This document shows positions 49,471-57,821 of a stretch of 64,000 bases of DNA, piece after piece. Under the pieces are notes generated by a model. The model was given only the letters and a program-made list of their open reading frames with translations, searched no databases and was not told the origin of the DNA. This DNA is from Paenibacillus peoriae KCTC 3763. GTDB lineage: Bacteria; Bacillota; Bacilli; Paenibacillales; Paenibacillaceae. The position numbers were made by a program, and so were the translations under genes. The stretch is from positions 124,001 to 188,000 of the forward strand of contig NZ_AGFX01000012.1 in NCBI RefSeq assembly GCF_000236805.1, read 5' to 3'. Each line of letters starts with the position of its first letter. The stretch's first letter is position 1.

Positions 49471-51540
49471 CTAGCGTGTAAAGGCTGCGGGTACACCGCC
49501 GTCGATGGTCAGCATGCAGCCTGTCGTTTTTTCCGCCTTGGATGAGGCGAAAAAGGCTATGCCTTCCGCGATATCGTGCGGATAGATATTGACCAGCAGT
49601 GTCGTCCGCTTGCGGTAATGCTCCTCCAATTGATCTGGCTCAATACCATAGGCGGCGGCACGCTCATTGCGCCAGTTGGAGTTCCAGATCGCCGAGCCTT
49701 GCAGAATCGCATCCGGCAAAATCGTGTTTACACGGATGCCGTATTCGCCGCCTTCTGCGGCAATACAACGGGCCAGATGCGCCTCCAGCGCCTTGACCGA
49801 GCTGTAGGCCGTTACATTTTTACCTGCGTAGACCGAGTTTTTAGAGCCGACGAACACCATGCTGCCGCCAAGTGTCTGTTCCTTCATCAGCTTGAACGCT
49901 TCGCGCGCGACCAGAAAATAACCCGTGCCCAGCACGTTCACATTTAAATTCCATTCCTTTAGCGACGTTTCATCGAAGGGACTGGAGGTGGCGAGACCTG
50001 CATTGTTGACGATGATATCAACACCGCCATAGGTCAATGCCGTTTCTGCGTAGGCGGCCTGGATCTGATCCTCCTGCGTTACATCCATTTTTACGGCAAT
50101 AGCACGGTTTTCTCCGTAGCTGCTATTGATCTCTGCGGCCACCTTTTGCGCACCTTCCAGATTCAGGTCTGCCAGTACGACATGCGCGCCTTCCTCCACC
50201 AAACGGCGTGCGGTTGCACTGCCAATTCCACCTGCTCCGCCCGTAATAAGTGCGATTTTACGTGAAAATTCAGCTTCTGCCGGCGCGAGTGACAGCTTAT
50301 AAAGTTCCAGGGGCCAGTATTCTACGTTATACGATTCGTTTTCACTGAGCGACACAAACTGCCCCAACGCAGTTGCACCCCGCATAACAGCGATCGCACG
50401 ATGATACAAGGCACCGCTCACCTGCGCATTGCTCCAGCTTTTTCCTGTATTGATCATCCCAACACCCGGAATCAAAATCACACGTGGCGCAGCCTCAAAC
50501 CTCACGTCACCCTCATGACGATTGCGTTCAAAATAGGCTTGGTATTGCTCCTTGTAGGCTGCTATGGCCTCCGCAAGCTTGCTTTTCAAGCCCTCTGCAT
50601 CTTCCACATCCGGCGTCCAATCCACAAAAAGCGGCTTCATCTTGGTATGAACCAGATGATCCGGACACGCTGCCCCGACCTGGGATAAAGCAGCAGCTTC
50701 CTGGCCGTTCACAAACTCCAGCACGTCCTCTGCATCGTCAAAGGTGAGGATCATCTTTCTCTCATCACTGACCGCCCCCCGGACGGCTGGCATGACCTGA
50801 GACGCAATGCTGCGGCGCTCCTCTGAAGTAAGCGCTTTATATTTTGCGCCGCCAAACGACTGTTTTGCCTCTTGACGTGCTTTAATATAGCTTTCTGCTT
50901 CCTGAATGATTTCGATCGTTTTCGCATACGCCGCTTCGGACGTATCTCCCCATGTCACCAGACCGTGCTTTTCCATCAATACCAATTCGGCTTGAGGATG
51001 ATCCAGTACACCTTGAGCAATCATTTGGGACAGTTTAAAACCAGGTCGGATATAAGGCACCCATACAAAGCGGTCACCGAAAATTTCCTTTGCGATTTCC
51101 TTGCCGTTGTGCGCACAGCACAAGCTGATAATCGCGTCCGGGTGTGTATGATCCACATGTCTAAAAGGCAAAAAAGCATGCAATAGCGTCTCAATCGAGG
51201 CACGCGGATGCTTGGCATCTATCATACAATTCGCCAGATAAGCAACCATATCCTCGTCAGACATATCTTCCCGCTCAAACAAAGGACGGATATCCTCCAT
51301 ACGAAGCCCTGTAAAGTTATGCGCTTTCATTGTTGCGAGATCGGAACCGCTGCCCTTGACGTACATCACTTCCACTTCACGCCCGCGGAAATCCTGTATC
51401 GTTGTTTTGGCCGAAGTATTGCCACCCCCCCAGTTGCACACGCTTCTATCCGTACCAATAAGGTTAGAACGGTATACGAGCTGTTCCAGCGTATTTTTTT
51501 GCTCAGATGCTTGTGAAGAATTCCACAGACTTTGTACCAT
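49471..51540 (-). CDS. rhaEW: Bifunctional rhamnulose-1-phosphate aldolase / lactaldehyde dehydrogenase
   Basis: 689 residues. The N-terminal class II aldolase domain (1-400) includes GGGNTSAKT and the zinc motif HVDHTHPDAI. The C-terminal short-chain dehydrogenase (about 430-689) has TGGAGGIGSATARRL, NNAG and the catalytic YSSVK. It splits rhamnulose 1-phosphate to dihydroxyacetone phosphate and L-lactaldehyde and oxidises the latter to L-lactate. Start ATG 51540 with GGAGG ten bases upstream. First gene of the operon; a -10 TATAAT lies at 51583-51588. The lactate formed is the substrate of the neighbouring lutABC operon. Confidence 0.95.
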   Translation of the reverse strand: MVQSLWNSSQASEQKNTLEQLVYRSNLIGTDRSVCNWGGGNTSAKTTIQDFRGREVEVMYVKGSGSDLATMKAHNFTGLRMEDIRPLFEREDMSDEDMVAYLANCMIDAKHPRASIETLLHAFLPFRHVDHTHPDAIISLCCAHNGKEIAKEIFGDRFVWVPYIRPGFKLSQMIAQGVLDHPQAELVLMEKHGLVTWGDTSEAAYAKTIEIIQEAESYIKARQEAKQSFGGAKYKALTSEERRSIASQVMPAVRGAVSDERKMILTFDDAEDVLEFVNGQEAAALSQVGAACPDHLVHTKMKPLFVDWTPDVEDAEGLKSKLAEAIAAYKEQYQAYFERNRHEGDVRFEAAPRVILIPGVGMINTGKSWSNAQVSGALYHRAIAVMRGATALGQFVSLSENESYNVEYWPLELYKLSLAPAEAEFSRKIALITGGAGGIGSATARRLVEEGAHVVLADLNLEGAQKVAAEINSSYGENRAIAVKMDVTQEDQIQAAYAETALTYGGVDIIVNNAGLATSSPFDETSLKEWNLNVNVLGTGYFLVAREAFKLMKEQTLGGSMVFVGSKNSVYAGKNVTAYSSVKALEAHLARCIAAEGGEYGIRVNTILPDAILQGSAIWNSNWRNERAAAYGIEPDQLEEHYRKRTTLLVNIYPHDIAEGIAFFASSKAEKTTGCMLTIDGGVPAAFTR

Positions 51541-51704
51541 AGGAAAAAGACCTCCAAGTTCTGTTTAGTTTTGAATTGCTTTATTATAGTGTTTATTTTT
51601 GCTTACGGAGACTATAACACTTTTGTTTCAATTTGAAAATATGAAATACAAAAATAATCAAAAATAAATTTAATTTTTACTAACTGCAAAACGAATATAT
51701 TAGC
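51541..51704 (-). promoter_or_regulatory. rha operon promoter region
   Basis: AT-rich. TATAAT at 51583-51588 (minus strand) has a weak -35. Repeated AGTGTT/AACACT motifs (for example TATAGTGTTT near 51585 and CTATAACACTTT near 51611) surround it and could be the DeoR-type operator. Confidence 0.5.
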
Positions 51705-51851
51705 TTAAAATATAATAAGGCCGTGCCGGGTCAGGTCATAAGAACCTTTTCCAGTACAGCCTTGGGGCAGGTAAATCACTTCAATGTCCTCGTCTGGTCG
51801 ATAAAACGCTTCGGGTATATCCTCTTTAACAAAGGCTCCACCACCGATCAT
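51705..51851 (-). CDS. Possible small protein of 48 residues, unknown
   Basis: ATG 51851 is preceded by GGGGGTGA six bases away, a strong ribosome-binding site. The product begins MIGGGAFVKEDIPEAFYRPD and has no signal peptide or membrane helix; one Cys sits in PQGCTGKG. No family recognised. It follows the RraA-like gene by 126 bases on the same strand and could be a real small gene or the remnant of a larger one. Confidence 0.42.
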   Translation of the reverse strand: MIGGGAFVKEDIPEAFYRPDEDIEVIYLPQGCTGKGSYDLTRHGLIIF

Positions 51852-51977
51852 AATAGGTCACCCCCTTCAAAGATCATGCTTCCCTCTCCAATGGTGTTTC
51901 TTTGAGATAAGCGAACACGAAGGTGTATTAGCGGGGCTGCGATACGGTGTTACATGAACACAGCAAGGGTAGAATGT

Positions 51978-52610
51978 TTACCTGTTCAGCCTGGCGTTCA
52001 AAAGCTGATCATATCCATACTGCTTGCGGGTAAGCTCCTCCTTACGCTGTTTTTCCATAGCTTTTACCCCCAGTTCCCATGCTTCCTCCGGCTTCACCAC
52101 AAATACGCCATCGTCATCGCCCAATACGAGGTCACCCGGATGTACACTAACTCCAAACAGGCTTATCGGTGTATTCACCTCTCCCTCCAGTTCCAAGGTA
52201 CGTGTAGTCAAAGCGCTAATTCCTTTTGAAAAGACGGGAAATTGCAGTTGATTCAGCACGCTAACATCCGTGACACAGCCGGAAACAATCACTCCTGCCA
52301 GTTGTTTTTTCAGCGCTACATAGGCTCTGAATTCCCCCCAGCACGCTCTGGCATCGTCTCCAGACATATCGACGACAAGCACATCACCCGCTTGTGCGAA
52401 TTCCAGTGCATGACGGATAGCGGTGGAATCCAGATGGGGGAGCCTCACCGTAACCGCATTCCCCAACAAACGAATAGGACGAAATAATGGCTGCGCTCCC
52501 TGCATACAGCCAAAATCCGTAAAATGCCCTATCGTGGAAGCACTAATATGCTGATAAAGCTCCAGTAGCTCCTTCGTTACACCCTCAACACGAGGTTGAA
52601 TCCGAAACAT
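51978..52610 (-). CDS. RraA-like family protein
   Basis: 210 residues with the RraA/HMG-aldolase fold pattern: GNAVTVRLP, AQAGDVLVVDMSGD, WGEF, AGVIVSGCVTDV, PVFSKGI and PGDLVLGDDDGV. In aldolase members the segment equivalent to SGCVTD reads DGAVRD; here the Arg that contacts substrate is Thr and the preceding Asp is Ser, so aldolase activity is doubtful. It starts 34 bases after the FhuF-like gene and is likely part of the iron-uptake transcript. What it does there is unknown. Confidence 0.85.
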   Translation of the reverse strand: MFRIQPRVEGVTKELLELYQHISASTIGHFTDFGCMQGAQPLFRPIRLLGNAVTVRLPHLDSTAIRHALEFAQAGDVLVVDMSGDDARACWGEFRAYVALKKQLAGVIVSGCVTDVSVLNQLQFPVFSKGISALTTRTLELEGEVNTPISLFGVSVHPGDLVLGDDDGVFVVKPEEAWELGVKAMEKQRKEELTRKQYGYDQLLNARLNR

Positions 52611-52644
52611 GCAAGTCAGCTCCTTTCGGGATCATAGTTCCTGC

Positions 52645-53526
52645 TTAGCTCGTACCATGTATTTTGGGACAGGTAGGGCAATAGCTGCCCTTGTCCTTCA
52701 TCTGATAAAAATAACAGCAGGTTTTGCGCACACGTACTGCTTTCACCGTATCTATAGATGCGGTGGATGCTGAGGTTATTGGGGTACGCTGTGTACGAGC
52801 AGAGCCCGCATACCGAGCCAGCGGGTTGTGTCGTTCACCAAACAAATGAGCCGGTGCTTCACAGATCAAGTATTTAAAATCCTCTTCTATCCGCAGCCGA
52901 TCCCCGCCATTCACCTCCTGCCGGATGCGGTTCTCATACAGCGCATAGACATAGATGGCGGTGTTTTCCCATAATACCGTTCTCGGAATGGAGGCAACAG
53001 CAGAAACCGAGCGCCATATCGGGGCCAAATGCTCTGCAAATACCTGCCCAATGACGTAATCACGCCAAGCATGACGCTGACGCTGATGCTGGGCTGTATC
53101 ACCGTTGTCCCTGTCCCCATGTTCCGTTTCACCGCCGCCATATTCCACACCATATTCCGTAACCCGTAGTCTATTCAAATGCAGCCTTGGAAGCCATATA
53201 TCTTTGACAAAATCAGAGCGGATCGCACAATCGGCCATCCCGACTCCCAGCGTCTTGTTATATACAGACATCGCATACAGAGCCGGGGATACGATCAAAA
53301 AACCGTATCGCTTCGCCAAAACAGAGGCCGCCACCTTACGTGAAGAAAAATCATGCAGTTCTGACAGGCGATCCAGATACATCGTACATGAAGAGGCATC
53401 CAGCAGATCTGCAGCGGGTAGATCGTATCGGCCGATGGGTGCTCGTACATCGCTGCTGATTCGCAGTTTGTCCGTGAGATACGACCACTCCGCAGGCTCA
53501 AACGAAAACGTTTTGCCGTACGGCAT
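52645..53526 (-). CDS. FhuF-like siderophore-iron reductase, [2Fe-2S]
   Basis: 293 residues from ATG 53526 (GGAGG seven bases upstream, inside the ATPase gene, 29-base overlap). The C-terminus has the FhuF-type cluster motif CC-x11-C-x2-C (TCCYFYQ then YCPTCPKI). Such proteins reduce the ferric siderophore in the cytoplasm to release iron. The middle has a short low-complexity His/Asp/Gln stretch (residues about 145-165). It fits directly behind the transporter genes. Confidence 0.87.
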   Translation of the reverse strand: MPYGKTFSFEPAEWSYLTDKLRISSDVRAPIGRYDLPAADLLDASSCTMYLDRLSELHDFSSRKVAASVLAKRYGFLIVSPALYAMSVYNKTLGVGMADCAIRSDFVKDIWLPRLHLNRLRVTEYGVEYGGGETEHGDRDNGDTAQHQRQRHAWRDYVIGQVFAEHLAPIWRSVSAVASIPRTVLWENTAIYVYALYENRIRQEVNGGDRLRIEEDFKYLICEAPAHLFGERHNPLARYAGSARTQRTPITSASTASIDTVKAVRVRKTCCYFYQMKDKGSYCPTCPKIHGTS

Positions 53527-54313
53527 CCACCTTCCTCCCCTTTCCATGCGGAATAAACATTGGCGTACCGTATAACGGATCAGGAATGACTTGGCAGCGC
53601 AGCTGGAATACCGTTTCTACCGTCTCTGAGGTCATGATTTCTTCCGGCTTTCCCTGCGCATAAATACGCTTATCATGTACTGCAACCATATGGTGTGCAT
53701 AACGACAGGCCAAATTCAGATCATGCAGCACCATAACAATGGTCCGTCCTTCGCGTTCATTCAGATCAAACAGCAGGTCCAAAATCTCAATTTGATGTGT
53801 CATGTCCAAATAAGTCGTCGGTTCATCCAATAAAATCATGTCCGTCCCCTGCGCCAAAGTCATGGAAATCCATACACGCTGACGCTGCCCACCGGATAAA
53901 GAATCCACCGGACGGTCCGCAAAGGCCTCCAATTGCGTTGCCCGCAGCGCGTTTTGCACCTGCTCCTCATCCTCTACCGACCACTGTTTGAGCCAGCTCT
54001 GATGCGGATATCTGCCCTGCTTGACCAACTGATATACCGTTAGCCCTTCCGGGGCCGAGGGTCCCTGCGGCAAAATGGACAGCCTTTTGGCAATCTGCTT
54101 GGTGGGGAGCTCAGCAATCTCCTGCCCATCCAGCAGCACCGCTCCCGCTGCAGGCTTTAACAGCCGTGCCATAGCACGTAAAATCGTCGATTTTCCACAG
54201 CCATTACTGCCTACCAGCACCGTAATCTTTCCCTCCGGGATTTGCAGGTCCAGCTCTTGAATAACCGGATCTGTCCCATAGTTAATCATCAGGTCCTTCA
54301 TCTCTAAACCCAT
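53498..54313 (-). CDS. Ferric siderophore ABC transporter, ATP-binding protein (FecE/FhuC type)
   Basis: 271 residues: Walker A GSNGCGKSTILRA, signature LSGGQRQRVWISMTLAQG, Walker B MILLDEPTTYLDMTHQIE, H-loop VLHDLNLACRYA, the pattern of iron-siderophore importers. ATG 54313 has GGAGG eight bases upstream. It is separated from its permease partner by 237 bases that contain repeat copy 4. Confidence 0.95.
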   Translation of the reverse strand: MGLEMKDLMINYGTDPVIQELDLQIPEGKITVLVGSNGCGKSTILRAMARLLKPAAGAVLLDGQEIAELPTKQIAKRLSILPQGPSAPEGLTVYQLVKQGRYPHQSWLKQWSVEDEEQVQNALRATQLEAFADRPVDSLSGGQRQRVWISMTLAQGTDMILLDEPTTYLDMTHQIEILDLLFDLNEREGRTIVMVLHDLNLACRYAHHMVAVHDKRIYAQGKPEEIMTSETVETVFQLRCQVIPDPLYGTPMFIPHGKGRKVDAVRQNVFV

Positions 54314-54370
54314 GCAGCTTCCCTCCCATATCGTGAAGTCATTCTATATAAACCGTGAATCTAAGCGTTA

Positions 54371-54490
54371 CTTATTGAAGTGTTACCTATTGAAGTGTTA
54401 CCTATTGCGTCACTACGCAGTCGAATGGTGCTTCGCTTGTACAGCACCATTCCGCCTACTCCGTTTTTGTGTACTTTTTACGAGTTCACT
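54371..54490. repeat. Structured intergenic repeat, copy 4 (minimal form)
   Basis: Same flanks as copy 1 (GTTACCTATTGCG, CACTACGCAGTCG on the left; CCGCCTACTCCGTTTTT and CGAGTTCA on the right) around only the outer stem AATGGTGCT (54424-54432) / AGCACCATT (54443-54451). The left end carries a local duplication of GTTACCTATTGAAGT. It lies between permease and ATPase genes of the siderophore importer. Confidence 0.83.
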
Positions 54491-54550
54491 TGTATATTCC
54501 ATTTCATTAGGATGCACCTAAAAGTGTTCAAAGGCATTCCAGCTCTGACT

Positions 54551-55642
54551 TTAGCGCCGATTCCGTCGCTGAAGCAGCAAATACAGAAAAAACGGTGCCC
54601 CTACGCCAGCTGTAAAAATGCCTGCGGGAACATCAATAGGATAAAAGGCCGTGCGGGCCAGCAAATCAGCGAGATACACCAGCAATCCCCCTACCAGTGC
54701 TGACACCAGCGTCAATCCGCCCATAGAGCGGCCTACCAATCGACGTGCAATATGTGGCGCAATTAGTCCGACAAAGCCAATCGCTCCCGCGACTGCTACC
54801 GCAGTTCCGGCGAGAATCACACTGAGCAGCAGCAGTATCACACGGTGCCGCTGCACCTCTACGCCCAGCCCAGTCGCTACATCATCCCCCAGCTCCTGTG
54901 TGTTGAGACTGCGTGCAAAATAGAGAACCAGAGGTGTACAGACTCCGATGGCGATCAACATCGTATATACGTTGTTCCACGACGCTCCATACACGCTGCC
55001 CGTCAGCCAAATATAAGCCTTGCCGGCTGTAAAGGACGAGCTCATAACCAACATCAGCGTCGTAATCGAACTCATAGCAGATGCCAAGCCAATCCCTACC
55101 AACACCAACCGGATTGGTGTTACGCCGTCCTTCCAGGCCAGCACGTACACCAGTAGCGATACGACCAGTGCGCCAGCTACAGCCGCCACAGGCAGCCATT
55201 GGAAGCTCAAAACAGCTCCTCCATAAGCAATGAATGTCACTGCTGCAGCAGATGCCCCGCCTGTAATACCCAGGATATCCGGAGATGCCAGCGGATTGCG
55301 AATAATGCCCTGAAGCACCGCTCCCGCGATACCCAAAGCCGCGCCAACCAGTACTCCCGTAACCGCTCGCGGGAACCGCAGTCTGTACAAAATAAAGTCA
55401 TGTTCGCCTGAACTGCGTCCCCATATCGCTCGAAGCACTTCCCAAGGATGTACATACGTATCCCCCCAGCCCACACTGATTACACCCATGATCAGAAGCG
55501 CCAAGGCCAAACCACCCATCATCCATAACACTTTCTTTTCCAACTGGATATGAAATTGGCCGTTCCTGCTCCGCAGCGTTACATAACGCTTCTTGTTCAA
55601 CCTACCTGTGCCGACACCATGCTTCACCTTCATACGCTTCAT
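54551..55642 (-). CDS. Ferric siderophore ABC transporter permease (FecCD)
   Basis: 363 residues from ATG 55642 (a G7 run seven bases upstream; GTG 55648 is too close). A basic N-terminal extension of about 40 residues precedes about ten helices. Family segments include GAALGIAGAVLQGIIRNPLASPDILGI, GLASAMSSI and GAIGFVGLIAPHIARRLVG, the loop that meets the ATPase. It overlaps the other permease by four bases (ATGA), so the two form the heterodimeric channel. Confidence 0.95.
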   Translation of the reverse strand: MKRMKVKHGVGTGRLNKKRYVTLRSRNGQFHIQLEKKVLWMMGGLALALLIMGVISVGWGDTYVHPWEVLRAIWGRSSGEHDFILYRLRFPRAVTGVLVGAALGIAGAVLQGIIRNPLASPDILGITGGASAAAVTFIAYGGAVLSFQWLPVAAVAGALVVSLLVYVLAWKDGVTPIRLVLVGIGLASAMSSITTLMLVMSSSFTAGKAYIWLTGSVYGASWNNVYTMLIAIGVCTPLVLYFARSLNTQELGDDVATGLGVEVQRHRVILLLLSVILAGTAVAVAGAIGFVGLIAPHIARRLVGRSMGGLTLVSALVGGLLVYLADLLARTAFYPIDVPAGIFTAGVGAPFFLYLLLQRRNRR

Positions 55643-56643
55643 TTCCACGCCCCCCCTTTACGGGCAATGTAAATGAAAAAGGGAACCCCGATCAAAGCCG
55701 TAATCACGCCGATCGGAATTTCCTGCGGTGAAATCAGCACTCTGGCGGCAGTATCGGCCGACACCAATAACAAAGCACCCAATACCGCCGAAAAAGGGGT
55801 AATCCAGCGGTAATCCGCACCAACCAAAGCACGCGCCACATGCGGAATGATCAGACCGACAAAGCCAATCGCCCCCGCAATCGCAACAGAGCATCCAGCC
55901 AGCACCACAATAATGAGGCCCATGGCGCATTTTACCCATAAGGTATTTTGTCCCAAGCCCTTCGCTACATCTTCCCCGGTCACAAGTAGGTTCACCGCTC
56001 TACCCATAAACATTGCCGAGATCCCCGCCACCAGCATAAAAGGAAATAAAGGCTGCAGCATCTCCAGCGAACGTCCGCTGACAGAGCCAGCCATCCAGAA
56101 CAACACATTTTGCATCCCCGTTTCATTCATCACCAAAATAATCTGGATCATCGACATAAACAAGGCGTGAATGGCAGAGCCGGACAATACAATCTTGATC
56201 GGCGTCAAACCATCCCGGCCTAATGATCCGATGACATATACCAGCACAGCCGCCAGTCCTGCTCCGATCAAGGCAAAGCCCATCAGAGACATCATAGACC
56301 CGACCGCAAACACGACCGCAGCGATAGAGACGAAGAACAAAGCACCCGCATTAATACCGAACGTGCTGGGCGAAGCCAACGGATTGCGAGTCAGCGCCTG
56401 CATGAAGGCTCCTGCCATCGCCAAGCCCGCGCCTACAACAGCAGCAATGATTGTGCGTGGCAAACGTTCGGTATGTATCAGCACATGCTCTACATTTTGA
56501 GCATCATAATTCAGCAGAGAAGATATCATAAATTGCGGTGGAATCAGCGTTCTGCCCAACAGCAGTCCAAGGAACAAGGCGCCCGCGAGCAGCATCAGGC
56601 ATACACCAAGTCCAGTCCATTTTCTTACTATCGTCGTTAGCAT
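55639..56643 (-). CDS. Ferric siderophore ABC transporter permease (FecCD)
   Basis: 334 residues with about nine or ten helices and the FecCD segments GAGLAMAGAFMQALTRNPLASPSTFGI and GAIGFVGLIIPHVARALVG. Pairs with the permease encoded next. It begins 109 bases after the binding-protein gene, with AGTGAGGA nine bases before ATG 56643. Confidence 0.95.
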   Translation of the reverse strand: MLTTIVRKWTGLGVCLMLLAGALFLGLLLGRTLIPPQFMISSLLNYDAQNVEHVLIHTERLPRTIIAAVVGAGLAMAGAFMQALTRNPLASPSTFGINAGALFFVSIAAVVFAVGSMMSLMGFALIGAGLAAVLVYVIGSLGRDGLTPIKIVLSGSAIHALFMSMIQIILVMNETGMQNVLFWMAGSVSGRSLEMLQPLFPFMLVAGISAMFMGRAVNLLVTGEDVAKGLGQNTLWVKCAMGLIIVVLAGCSVAIAGAIGFVGLIIPHVARALVGADYRWITPFSAVLGALLLVSADTAARVLISPQEIPIGVITALIGVPFFIYIARKGGAWK

Positions 56644-56752
56644 CGTTGCATATCCTCACTCTTTCAGCAGCAATGTACAACACAAAAGAAGGATGAGAGA
56701 TATAGCCCCCTCACCCCTCTGCTGTATTTCCGGCTTGCTTTATGATATTTAT

Positions 56753-57724
56753 TTATAATTTCAGATCATACAATGTATAAAGATCATCCAGCATCAGATT
56801 TGCGCTTAAATAGCCACCGGCCAGATTCCAATTCACTTCATTAACCTTGAAAATGCTCTTTTTCTTGTATGCATCAAGGTTTTTCCACAAAGGATGGTTT
56901 GTCCAGGCCTCATAATTTTTTTCAATCGCAGCCTGATCCTTACCCGAGTTAAACACGAACAACGTATCTGCATTCATGTCAGGTATGCTTTCCTTGCTAT
57001 TGACTTTGATTCCCCATTTGTCCCCTTCTTGCTCAGGAGGGCGGGTGAAACCCAGCTCCTTCAGGATCTGTCCTGCGAAACCCATATAATAAATACGCGC
57101 ATGGTCTGCCCGGAAATTAACGATGGATGCCTTGATCGGCAGGCGATCACCCATTTTCTTTTTAAAGTCCGCTACACGCTGATCCCAATCCGCGAGCAAC
57201 TGTGCTCCCTTGTCCTCCTGATTCAACACTTGTCCGATCAGCTTCACCGTATCTTTCCACTCATATAGCTGATCAACGGCAACCGTAGGTGCGATTTCCG
57301 ACAATTGCTGGTACGTCGCTTCGTTACGGAATTTGGTTGCAATGATGACATCCGGCTTCAGCTTATAGATTTCCTCCATATTCGGCTGTGTCTCCAGACC
57401 AACTGTCGGAATCCCTTCGAGATCCTTTTTCAAATAATCATACACCGGCTCGTTTCCACTCGCCTCCACAATCCCCACAGGCTTTATACCATAGGCGATC
57501 ATAACATCGTTGGCTCCGTTATACAGCGTTACGACCCGCTTGGGTGTACCCTTAATTTCGGTTTTACCCAAGACATGCTCGATGGTGCGTACGGAGTCAG
57601 TTGAGGCAGCTTCTGGCGCTCCACCGCCATTCGTACCCGCACCTCCAGCACCGCAGCCTGATAAAAGCAGGAATACAACCATGAGTGCAACCCATATACT
57701 CCCTTTACTTGATGCTCGAAACAT
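56753..57724 (-). CDS. Ferric siderophore-binding lipoprotein
   Basis: 323 residues from ATG 57724 (GGGGG nine bases upstream; an in-frame upstream ATG reads through the Fur box). Lipobox LLLSGCG gives lipid attachment at Cys24. The mature part has the helical-backbone binding fold of FeuA/FhuD-type proteins, with RVVTLYNGANDVMIAYGIKPVG and the central helix. First gene of the importer cluster, preceded by a Fur box and a perfect palindrome. The ligand may be the siderophore made by the genes at 59.5-64 kb. Confidence 0.94.
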   Translation of the reverse strand: MFRASSKGSIWVALMVVFLLLSGCGAGGAGTNGGGAPEAASTDSVRTIEHVLGKTEIKGTPKRVVTLYNGANDVMIAYGIKPVGIVEASGNEPVYDYLKKDLEGIPTVGLETQPNMEEIYKLKPDVIIATKFRNEATYQQLSEIAPTVAVDQLYEWKDTVKLIGQVLNQEDKGAQLLADWDQRVADFKKKMGDRLPIKASIVNFRADHARIYYMGFAGQILKELGFTRPPEQEGDKWGIKVNSKESIPDMNADTLFVFNSGKDQAAIEKNYEAWTNHPLWKNLDAYKKKSIFKVNEVNWNLAGGYLSANLMLDDLYTLYDLKL

Positions 57725-57751
57725 TTCTCTATTCCCCCTATTTAGATCGCC

Positions 57752-57783
57752 AATAATGATATTCATTCTCATTATTAATTATA
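57752..57783 (-). promoter_or_regulatory. Fur box and -10 of the siderophore importer
   Basis: TAATGAGAATGAATATCATT (within 57752-57774, minus strand) matches the Fur box GATAATGATAATCATTATC well. TATAAT at 57778-57783 is immediately upstream, so Fur would cover the transcription start and repress in iron-rich conditions. Confidence 0.85.
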
Positions 57784-57806
57784 AAGAGGGGTCTTATCAT
57801 GACCAT

Positions 57807-57820
57807 GGACGTTAACGTCC
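57807..57820. promoter_or_regulatory. Perfect palindrome GGACGTTAACGTCC upstream of the importer promoter
   Basis: 14-bp perfect palindrome between the regulator stop codon (57822) and the -10 of the binding-protein gene, in the position expected for an activator. It is not followed by a T-run on the minus strand, so it is not a terminator for the regulator gene. Confidence 0.6.
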
Positions 57821-57821
57821 T

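Noticed and set aside
57807-57820. GGACGTTAACGTCC as terminator of the Btr-like gene
   Set aside because: The stem is followed by ATGGTC rather than T on the transcribed side and has no loop to speak of.
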